Shown piece by piece: positions 58,383 through 64,000 of a stretch of DNA of 64,000 bases (its first letter is position 1; every line of letters starts with the position of its first letter). The position numbers were made by a program, and so were the translations under genes. The DNA comes from 40CM-4-68-19 sp036513415 (GTDB lineage: Bacteria; Myxococcota; Myxococcia; Myxococcales; 40CM-4-68-19), in assembly GCA_036513415.1 (NCBI GenBank), contig DATBZA010000072.1, positions 1 through 64,000 of the forward strand, in the 5' to 3' direction. Below the pieces are notes generated by a model. It had not been told where the DNA came from and did no database searches. It saw nothing but the letters and a program-made list of their open reading frames with translations.

Positions 58383-59720
58383 CTAGTGCAAGGTTCGCCC
58401 CGCCTTGGTCGCGACCAGCGCCCAGAACTGGCGCGGCGACAGCCCGAGCGCGCGCTCCGAGAGCGGCGCCCACTGCAGGCCGTGCACGGTGGACAGGTCG
58501 AGCTTGCCTTCGGCGAGCTTCTCGACTTCGCTCCGCAACCACGCGCGCCGGGGCAGCGAGAGGCCGTACGCGGCGAACAGCGCCTGCAGCGCCGGCAACG
58601 ACGCCCGGGTGGTCGAGAGCGCCTGCACGTTGACGTCGAGGTTGAGCACCTCGGCGAGAGGCACTACCCGCGCGCCGAGCCCGCACTGCGCCGCCTGCCT
58701 CTGCAGGTCCCCGAAGCCGACGCTCTGCGGGGTCGCGTCCGCCTTCGGGTCGCCGTAATCGGCGACGATCAGCACGCCGCCTGGCGCCAGCGCCGCAGCT
58801 GCATCGGACACGAGCCGGAGAAGGCCGCTGTTCTTTCCCTCGGAGAACCCGAGCTGCGTCCCGATCTCGTTGGCCACCACCGCCTGGTACGACTCCGGCT
58901 CCTGCACGCGCGCGATGTTGGTCTCCACCCTCGCGTCCGGCAGCTCGAGCGCGAGCCCCAGCGAAAGGACCTGGAACGGCGGCGATCCCGCGAACGCGCC
59001 CCTGCGCCGCAGCTCATTCGCCAGCGCTTGCGCGTAGGTCCGGCCATCGAGGCTCGGGTGCGGATGCTGGAACAGGGACGCAAACGTCACCTCCTCCGCC
59101 ATCTTCTCCTGCGGAGCCGGAGCGCCTGCCGCGTAAAGGCGCACGTCGGGGATCTCCGGATACGGCATGGTGGATTCCGCAGCCGGGTTGAGCTGCACGC
59201 CACCTTGCGAGACCGGCTTGGCGAGGATTTTCAGCGCGGCGACGTCGGCCCGCGCCAGCCGCAGGAGAGCTCCGAGCGCCTGCGGTCCGGAGTCGCCGAG
59301 CACCTGCCCCAGCGAGCGCTCCCCGTCGCAGCGGAGGAAGAGGCGGCTGGTGAGGGGATCCAGCCCGAGGGCAATGCCCTCCCTGGTGTAGAGCGTCACC
59401 CTGTCTCCGCGCTCGAACACGGCAGCGCGCGGGATCCGCGGATAGCCGGCGAGGAGCGGACCCATCTCGTCCGGCCGGCGCTGCGAACCGGCCTGCACCA
59501 GGAACCGGCGCGCACGGAGGATCCCGACGAACTCCTCTGCCTGCTCGGGCGAAAGCTCGGGCGGTGCAGCGTCCTTTTCGTCGCGTGGCGGATCGAAGGA
59601 GAGCAGGAGTCCGAGCACGTCACGGCTCATCTCCGCCACGTCGCCGGTCAGCCCGTGCCACACGAACACGGCATCGCCCCGGGCATGAAACGAGAGATGT
59701 TGCGAGAGGGCCAGGGTCAC
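58383..59720 (-). CDS. methyltransferase-like protein with N-terminal PqqD-like region
   Basis: A 445-residue protein of unrecognised exact family. Residues about 5-75 (FHARGDAVFVWHGLTGDVAEM to LRARRFLV) resemble a PqqD-type winged-helix peptide-binding module. A second similar stretch (TLYTREGIALGLDPLTSRLFL) follows near residues 110-150. From about 245 the sequence resembles a class I methyltransferase: VVANEIGTQLGF, LAPGGVLIVADYGDPKAD, VGFGDLQRQAAQCGL, in the style of MidA relatives. The glycine-rich SAM loop is poor (LSLGLALEL), so activity is doubtful. It stands alone between mgsA (convergent) and tRNA-Pro (divergent). Confidence 0.6.
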   Translation of the reverse strand: MTLALSQHLSFHARGDAVFVWHGLTGDVAEMSRDVLGLLLSFDPPRDEKDAAPPELSPEQAEEFVGILRARRFLVQAGSQRRPDEMGPLLAGYPRIPRAAVFERGDRVTLYTREGIALGLDPLTSRLFLRCDGERSLGQVLGDSGPQALGALLRLARADVAALKILAKPVSQGGVQLNPAAESTMPYPEIPDVRLYAAGAPAPQEKMAEEVTFASLFQHPHPSLDGRTYAQALANELRRRGAFAGSPPFQVLSLGLALELPDARVETNIARVQEPESYQAVVANEIGTQLGFSEGKNSGLLRLVSDAAAALAPGGVLIVADYGDPKADATPQSVGFGDLQRQAAQCGLGARVVPLAEVLNLDVNVQALSTTRASLPALQALFAAYGLSLPRRAWLRSEVEKLAEGKLDLSTVHGLQWAPLSERALGLSPRQFWALVATKAGRTLH

Positions 59721-59785
59721 GGCGGCGCAGGATGCCCCGCGTCGCCGGCAGCGGCAAGCGGGCGCAATGGCCGGACGCCGCAGGA

Positions 59786-59814
59786 TTGACGCGCCGGGAG
59801 CTTCCTGTTACTTC
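59786..59814 (+). promoter_or_regulatory. candidate promoter for tRNA-Pro
   Basis: TTGACG at 59786-59791 matches a sigma-70-like -35 box. TACTTC at 59809-59814, 17 bases later, is a weak -10 match. A start near 59821 would sit about 25 bases before the tRNA. The match is only partial. Confidence 0.3.
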
Positions 59815-59845
59815 CTCGCGCCCCTTCGCGGGGGAACATCATTTT

Positions 59846-59919
59846 CGGGGAGTGGCTCAGCCTGGTAGAGCACCTGGTTCGGGACCAGGGGGTCGCAGGT
59901 TCAAATCCTGTCTCCCCGA
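59846..59919 (+). tRNA. tRNA-Pro (anticodon CGG)
   Basis: A 74-base cloverleaf. Acceptor CGGGGAG pairs with CTCCCCG at 59912-59918, discriminator A at 59919. D-arm GCTCAGCCTGGTAGAGC, anticodon stem CCTGG/CCAGG with loop TTCGGGA, so the anticodon is CGG reading CCG codons. T-arm GCAGG-TTCAAAT-CCTGT has one wobble pair. The terminal CCA is not encoded. It marks the boundary to the decayed segment downstream; no second copy of its 3' end was seen to the right in the 4 kb available. Confidence 0.97.
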
Positions 59920-59987
59920 CTTTCAATGAATTCAGTTACTTAGCGCGCTTCCGGCTGACGGCTGGACACCGTGCGTCAGAGTTGTAG

Positions 59988-60005
59988 CCACCTGATTTCA
60001 GGTGG
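59988..60005 (+). terminator. hairpin after tRNA-Pro
   Basis: A perfect 7-base-pair stem CCACCTG-ATTT-CAGGTGG lies about 70 bases past the tRNA. A smaller 6-base stem (CTGACG at 59955, CGTCAG at 59974) precedes it. Either could end the tRNA transcript. No T-run follows. Confidence 0.35.
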
Positions 60006-60142
60006 TTAGCGGACACCCACGACACCTTGCCCAGAGCCAGGGGGTTGGGGGTTCGCAGCTGAGCCGAAAGGCGTCTGATCTCGACATGTTGCCCTTACTG
60101 CGCCACCCTTCCTGCCAAGGGGCCCGCACCAGCGGCGCACCA

Positions 60143-60516
60143 TTCGAGGCAGAAATCGGGGTGACATGGCTGAACAACTACCACGCGTCGAAGCGGGGGC
60201 CCGAAGGGTTCAGCGAGGCGCTCGCCGCCGAGGTCGCGCAGTTCGGAATTCATGTCACATCGTCGAGCCGAGTGGTTTTGCAACCGACTGGGCGGGAAGC
60301 TCGGCGGTCCGGGCCGCGCCGATCGCTGCCTACGACCCCGATCCGCGCCGCGCGGCCGACGGCGCGGAGCGCGGCGACCCGAAGGCGACGGCCACGGCGA
60401 TCTTCGAGACGCGCGCCTTCGCTTCCAGTGCCCGGGCCGACGCGAGGCCGACCACCTTCCAGGTCGTAGGACGGATAATGCGGGATTCCGTCCACTCGCC
60501 GCACCTCAAGAAGTAG
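60143..60516 (+). pseudogene. short-chain dehydrogenase/reductase remnant, truncated and frameshifted
   Basis: The first part (about 60160-60260) reads YHASKRGPEGFSEALAAEVA in one frame: the SDR catalytic Tyr-x3-Lys and following helix. The natural continuation, VEPSGFATDWAGSSAVRAAP then AAYDP, is in another frame from about 60260 to the stop at 60516. The N-terminal half with the NAD-binding glycine motif is missing. So this is a decayed 3' fragment of an SDR gene with at least one frameshift near 60255-60262. Confidence 0.8.
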
Positions 60517-61081
60517 CAGAAGGGGCGGAGAAAGTCGTACCAGTGTAGCGCCGTTTATGGGTCGTCCTGCCTGCGGTCATTCTGCACTTTCCTTCAGTCG
60601 CTCTTGAACAGCGACGGCGCGCTGCCCAGAGCCGAGGGTCCCCTTCAGCATTCCCATCCGGGCGAACCAGCCGATGGCCTTCGGACACCCCGCGAGAACG
60701 ACGTGGAGCCAACCCCGCGCTGGCTGCTCTCCATGCACGGCGCCTCTATAAGAAGTCCGCGCGCCCTCTGCCAGGCTGAGATGTGGGCGCGTTCCACTGT
60801 CGCGCCAGCACGCGGATCGCTCCTCGTGAATGCGCCAGCAGCGAAGAGAACAGCCCATTAGCATCGAGCTCACCGGTAGAAGCGGTCAGCCGCATCACGC
60901 CTCGGTGAGCTCGATCATCGGCGTCGTTCGGCGTAAAGAGCTCGGCGCCCAGAGCCTCCAGCGACGCGATCCCCCGGCTCAGGTTGAAGCCCATTCTTGC
61001 TCGATTGGAAAAGTGTTTTGAGCTTGCTGGACGAACCGGCGCACCGCAACGACATCGCATAGGCAGAAGGAGCAACACACC
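60517..61081. other. gene-poor stretch
   Basis: About 565 bases with no gene I can support. Short open frames exist on both strands, including a minus-strand one at 60577-60873, but none has a recognisable motif. A GAGGATCG-type weak composition shift is not clear. The last 20 bases hold the AAGGAG ribosome site of the YceI gene. Given the remnants on both sides it is probably decayed coding sequence. Confidence 0.6.
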
Positions 61082-61705
61082 ATGCAACTCGCCGCCCTGA
61101 TGCTGATCGCCGCTTCGTACTCGATCGACAGCGCCCACAGCTCCGTCGGCTTCGCCGTGAAGCACCTGATGGTGTCAACGGCCCGCGGCCAATTCGACAG
61201 GGTGACTGGAAGGGTGGAGATCGACGATGCTGACCTCACCCGCTCGCGGATCGACGTCACGATCGAAGCGGCTTCGGTCAATACCCGCAACGCCAAGCGC
61301 GACGAACACCTGCGCAGCACCGATTTCTTCGACGAGGCGACGTATCCCCTCATCACCTTCAAGTCGAGCTACTTCGAAATCGCCAACGGCAAGCTCCTCG
61401 CGAGCGGGAACCTCACCATCCAACGCGTGACGAGGCCGGTCACGCTGACCATCGACTCGATCGCGCCGCCCTCCAAGGCGCCGTGGGGCACCTGGGTGCG
61501 CGGGGCGACAGCGACCGGCAAGCTATCGCGCAAGGACTTCGGCCTGCGCTGGAACAATAGACTGGAGAACGGCGGCGTCGTCGTCGGCGACGAGGTGCAG
61601 CTGACCATCGATACCGAGCTGGTGGAAGAAACGAAGGGCCTGCAAACTAGAGGGGCGTCCGACAGCGCTGCGATCGAATGGGGAGCTGAGCCATGCATGT
61701 CTTAA
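61082..61705 (+). CDS. YceI family protein
   Basis: A 207-residue lipocalin-like protein. After a short hydrophobic N-terminus (MQLAALMLIAAS), the YceI domain begins SIDSAHSSVGFAVKHLMVS and continues through LRSTDFFDEATYPLITFKS and FGLRWNNRLENGGVVVGDEV. YceI proteins bind isoprenoid or other lipophilic ligands in the periplasm. AAGGAG lies about 10 bases before the ATG. About 20 extra residues follow the domain (GLQTRGASDSAAIEWG), overlapping the next gene by 13 bases and looking like an eroded end. Confidence 0.9.
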   Translation: MQLAALMLIAASYSIDSAHSSVGFAVKHLMVSTARGQFDRVTGRVEIDDADLTRSRIDVTIEAASVNTRNAKRDEHLRSTDFFDEATYPLITFKSSYFEIANGKLLASGNLTIQRVTRPVTLTIDSIAPPSKAPWGTWVRGATATGKLSRKDFGLRWNNRLENGGVVVGDEVQLTIDTELVEETKGLQTRGASDSAAIEWGAEPCMS

Positions 61706-62670
61706 CGTTACCTGGTTGCGCACGGCGCTTTCGGTTTGTCCGCCTTCTCGTCGTGGCGATTGCATCCGTTCAGGCGCCGCTCCAAGCACAGGGAAAGGAA
61801 CCTCTCATGAAGTACCCGACTCTCTATCGCACGACGAACATTGATGGGCTTTCGATCTTCTACAGAGAAGCAGGCCCGAAAGACGCGCCGACGATCCTCC
61901 TGCTGCATGGATTTCCGTCTTCCTCGAGGATGTTCGAGCCCCTCTTCGCGCGACTCTCCGATCGATACCATCTGGTCGCGCCAGACTATCCGGGTTTCGG
62001 ACACAGCGACTGGCCGGACCCGAAACAATTCGCGTACACGTTCGATCACATTGCTGAGATCATGGATCACTTCACCGAAGCGCTTGGGCTCTCACACTAC
62101 ACCCTCTATATGCAGGATTACGGCGGCCCCGTGGGCTTCCGCATGGTGTTGGCGCATCCGGAGCGTGCAGGGGCTCTCATCGTCCAGGACGCAGTCGCAC
62201 ACAACGATGGCTTGGGTGCGGCCTGGAAACCGCGGCGGGCCTTCTGGGCCGATCGGCCTGGCAATGAAAGCGCATTTCGCGCGAATTTCCTCTCGCGGGC
62301 GACAACGCGAACCCGCCATGTCGGAGACGATCCGAATCTGGACCGGTACGACCCGGATCTCTGGACGGACGAACTCGCGTTCCTGAACGAGCCGGGGCAG
62401 GCGGACATACAAATGGATCTCTTCTATGACTATCGTACAAACGTGGACGCCTATCCCAAGTGGCAAGCCTGGATGCGCGAGAAGCAGCCCCGTTTGTTGG
62501 TCGTATGGGGGAAGCACGACCTCTCCTTCGATCCCGGCGAACCCGAGCGATATCACAAGGACGTCGCCACTGCAGACGTCCACGTACTCGACGCCGGACA
62601 CTTCGCGCTTGATACCAAAGCCGATGAGATCGCGACGTTGGTCAGTGACTTCATGAAGACGCAAAAGTAA
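61693..62670 (+). CDS. alpha/beta hydrolase, epoxide hydrolase/haloalkane dehalogenase-like
   Basis: A 325-residue hydrolase. Motifs: LLLHGFPSSSRMF (oxyanion HGFP), nucleophile Asp in MQDYGGPVGFR, acid near VVWGKHD and the catalytic His in DAGHFALD. Asp as nucleophile places it with epoxide hydrolases and dehalogenases rather than Ser esterases. From ATG 61693 it carries a plausible signal (FRFVRLLVVAIASVQA); an internal ATG at 61807 (MKYPTLYRTT), preceded by AAAGGAA, would give a cytoplasmic form. Both starts are credible. It follows the YceI gene with a 13-base overlap. Confidence 0.88.
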   Translation: MHVLTLPGCARRFRFVRLLVVAIASVQAPLQAQGKEPLMKYPTLYRTTNIDGLSIFYREAGPKDAPTILLLHGFPSSSRMFEPLFARLSDRYHLVAPDYPGFGHSDWPDPKQFAYTFDHIAEIMDHFTEALGLSHYTLYMQDYGGPVGFRMVLAHPERAGALIVQDAVAHNDGLGAAWKPRRAFWADRPGNESAFRANFLSRATTRTRHVGDDPNLDRYDPDLWTDELAFLNEPGQADIQMDLFYDYRTNVDAYPKWQAWMREKQPRLLVVWGKHDLSFDPGEPERYHKDVATADVHVLDAGHFALDTKADEIATLVSDFMKTQK

Positions 62671-62687
62671 ACAGAGGCGAGTCCGTC

Positions 62688-62814
62688 ATGAACAGGAGAA
62701 ACATGCTGACCACACTGGGCCTCGGATCGGGAGCCCTGTTTTCGCTTCCAGCCATTGCCAGGATTGCTGGATTCGACGCAGGCAGTCGGCGCGAGGCGCT
62801 GGCTACGTCGAGAC
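62688..62814 (+). pseudogene. 5' stub of an exported protein gene
   Basis: An ATG at 62688 begins MNRRNMLTTLGLGSGALFSL, a signal sequence with an RR pair reminiscent of Tat signals, then AIARIAGFDAG. After about 42 codons the frame runs antisense into a LysR gene remnant, so the rest of the ORF (to 63170) has no sensible protein. The real gene was cut here. The parent family cannot be identified from the stub. Confidence 0.6.
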
Positions 62815-63000
62815 TCAGAATGGGCTTCGCCAGGCACGCAGCGCCTGCAGGAAGACTTGCATCTTCTCCGGCTGGAACTTGCGCGTGGGATACACGGCGT
62901 GAACCGACACCGGCGCCGAGCTCCACTTCGGCAGGAGGCGCACCAGCGTGCCATTCTCGATTTGCCGGACTCGCAAGTGCGCACGCCGCGTTGAGTGATC
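62815..63000 (-). pseudogene. LysR-type regulator, C-terminal remnant
   Basis: On the minus strand, about 60 codons ending at a TGA at 62815 read AHLRVRQIENGTLVRLLPKW, then PVSVHAVYPTRKFQPEK and a MQVFLQALR helix. This is the usual end of a LysR effector-binding domain (IxxGxLVRLLPxW, then VxAVYPxR). No upstream frame supplies the HTH or the rest of the sensor domain. It is therefore a 3' fragment of a lost regulator. Confidence 0.75.
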
Positions 63001-63063
63001 GATTTCGGGCAGCAACCAAGTTGCAACTGATCAACGGTCGTTCGAAACGACGACCGCAACGAG

Positions 63064-63090
63064 AGGCAAGCGTGGGCGCAACGCTTGCCT
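63064..63090. promoter_or_regulatory. perfect 10-bp inverted repeat
   Basis: AGGCAAGCGT at 63064-63073 and its exact complement ACGCTTGCCT at 63081-63090 flank a 7-base GGGCGCA spacer. A smaller inverted repeat (GTCGTT-CGA-AACGAC) lies just upstream near 63040. Placed about 77 bases before the DUF5666-like start and behind a LysR remnant, it could be an operator or an RNA hairpin. Confidence 0.45.
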
Positions 63091-63166
63091 ATCGCCATTT
63101 GCGTCGCTCCGATGCTCGACTTCTCGCGGATGCAGGGGCTGGCGCAGTGCTTGCACGGGGAGAAAC

Positions 63167-63870
63167 ATGACACGCACACAACCGAAACACGACACTGATG
63201 CTCGATGGGCAGCTCTTCCCGCGCTGCTCTGCGCGGCGCTCCTGCTCCAGGCGGCCGATCGTCAGCCGCTGGCGAAACCGGAGCACATCCGGGGCACCAT
63301 CGAGAGCCTGCAGGACGGCGTTCTCACGGTGGCGACATCGACCGGATCGGTGCCAATCCGGATTGAGCCGTCGACTCCCATCGACAGGCTGGTTCGATCC
63401 GATCGCGCGCAGATCGCCGAAGGCAGCTACCTCGGCATCGTCTCCGTCGCCCAGGCGGACGGCTCGCAGCGAGGCTTGGAAGTCCTCCTGTTCTCCGAAG
63501 CGCTGCGCGGGCAGGCCGAGGGAACCGCTGCCTGGGATTGGCCGGGTGCTCGGGGGGCAGCAAGATGACCAATGGGACCGCCTCGAAAATGACGAACGGG
63601 ACGGTCTCGCGCTCGAAGATGACGAACGGAACCGTGAGCTCGTAGGCAGGCGGATCGTCGCTGACACTTCAGTACAAGAACGGCAAGTCGGCCGCCTCTC
63701 AGACGATCGCCATTCCATCTGACATTCCCGTGGTCGCCGTCGAGCCGGGGGAGTTGGCCGATCTCCACACCGGTGCGTACGTCTTCGTCGTCGCCACGCG
63801 CGACGCCGGGAGAGCGCTGACGGCGGCTCTCGTTTTGGCGGGCAAAGACGGTCTCGTGTCGCGGATCTAG
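63167..63870 (+). pseudogene. exported DUF5666-like protein gene, frameshifted and with an internal stop
   Basis: The first frame (63167-63568) encodes a signal-like start (ALPALLCAALLLQAA) and a beta-rich domain (IRGTIESLQDGVLTVATSTG to GLEVLLFSEALRGQAEGTAAW), then stops. A second frame continues with MTNGT repeats, hits TAG at 63643-63645, then resumes YKNGKSAASQTIAIPSDIPV to LAGKDGLVSRI and stops at 63870. One extra G in the six-G run at 63552-63557 would join the first two pieces; the TAG remains a second lesion. Family members are small exported proteins often beside cytochrome b genes, as here. Confidence 0.8.
63562..63633 (+). repeat. three MTNGT-coding repeats
   Basis: Three 18-base units coding K-M-T-N-G-T occur at 63562-63579, 63586-63603 and 63616-63633, spaced 24 and 30 bases apart, all in the same frame. 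They lie inside the broken DUF5666-like gene, just after the frameshift. Confidence 0.85.
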
Positions 63871-63881
63871 GCGCCGTGCCC

Positions 63882-64000
63882 ATGCGAATCATGGACGAGG
63901 GGCATCCGGCCGCGACCCGCAGGGTCGTCGTCAGGCACCATGCGCTGGTGCGTTTGGCGCACTGGGCGAACTTGCCGGTGCTTCTCGGACTGGTCGCGAG
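63882..64000 (+). CDS. cytochrome b/b6 domain protein, N-terminal part (partial)
   Basis: The first 39 codons of a gene that runs off the window. After MRIMDEGHPAATR comes VVVRHHALVRLAHWANLPVL, with two histidines spaced as in di-heme cytochrome b561 / hydrogenase-type b cytochromes (RHxxxxRxxHW, then a membrane helix LLGLVA). Such proteins pass electrons from quinol to a periplasmic partner. Start ATG 63882; a GTG at 63876 is possible. It follows the broken DUF5666-like gene by 11 bases. Confidence 0.75.
   Translation, partial: MRIMDEGHPAATRRVVVRHHALVRLAHWANLPVLLGLVA

Noticed and set aside
60020..60080. Second, degenerate tRNA or att copy downstream of tRNA-Pro
   Set aside because: The GGGGGTTCGCAGC string superficially resembles a T-arm but the loop consensus and pairing fail, and it does not match the tRNA-Pro 3' end.
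60002..60469. Single protein-coding ORF of 155 codons
   Set aside because: Only the middle segment is SDR-like and the conserved continuation lies in another frame, so it is treated as a pseudogene.
60746..61165. Minus-strand ORF of 139 codons between the SDR remnant and YceI
   Set aside because: A vague similarity to a LysR middle segment was considered, but no diagnostic motif holds and it overlaps the YceI start.
62688..63170. 160-codon intact exported protein
   Set aside because: Only the first 42 codons look like a protein; the rest is antisense to a LysR C-terminal remnant.

Overview
The window reads as the chromosome of a high-GC (about 70%), gene-dense member of the Myxococcota (former Deltaproteobacteria), perhaps near Anaeromyxobacter. 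This rests on base composition, long TPR/DUF3857/transglutaminase proteins, HEAT-repeat and Ig/propeller lipoproteins, a PEGA-like secreted protein, and gene content. It is an inference from the sequence, not a database match. Nearly all genes from 1 to 59.9 kb are intact housekeeping genes, many joined by 1-4 base start/stop overlaps.

Layout. 0-10.6 kb: the 3' end of a phosphoglycerate mutase gene, DUF309 and ComF proteins, two coupled DUF3857/transglutaminase giants, then hemW and a glutathione transferase on the minus strand. 10.7-20.3 kb: metH, two methyltransferases, a tannase-like esterase, an alpha/beta hydrolase, purE, a TPR membrane protein, a GGQ release-factor-like protein and pterin carbinolamine dehydratase. 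20.4-25 kb: aminopeptidase P, a 66-bp tandem repeat, a small unknown gene, and a coupled mutY-exbB-exbD-tonB run. 25-40.7 kb (minus strand): an aberrant ROK protein, phosphomannomutase, two envelope proteins, mannose-1-phosphate guanylyltransferase, a Nudix hydrolase, uppP, ahcY, metK, ptsI, a HEAT lipoprotein and a GST.

40.7-55.7 kb is the metabolic core. fmt-aroF-aroA-aroE-aroCK-aroB-aroQ-glycosyltransferase runs rightward and covers all seven shikimate steps. It meets, with no spacer, a leftward trpE-G-D-C-F-B-A operon covering all of tryptophan synthesis from chorismate. Chorismate synthase and shikimate kinase are one continuous reading frame. trpE has no usable start in frame, and a single-base indel near its 5' end would explain that. 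rsmB, rpe, mgsA and an unusual methyltransferase-like protein follow.

From tRNA-Pro (59.85 kb) to the end the character changes: about 1.1 kb with only a broken SDR gene, intact YceI and hydrolase genes, then a chimeric ORF stub, a LysR 3' remnant, a doubly broken DUF5666-like gene with MTNGT repeats, and the start of a cytochrome b gene. This looks like an accessory, decaying segment beside a tRNA.

No CRISPR array, complete insertion sequence, phage module or replication origin was seen. The items most worth following are the AroC-AroK fusion, the trpE start lesion, the ROK protein with altered catalytic motifs, the live/dead transglutaminase pair and the decayed region after tRNA-Pro.
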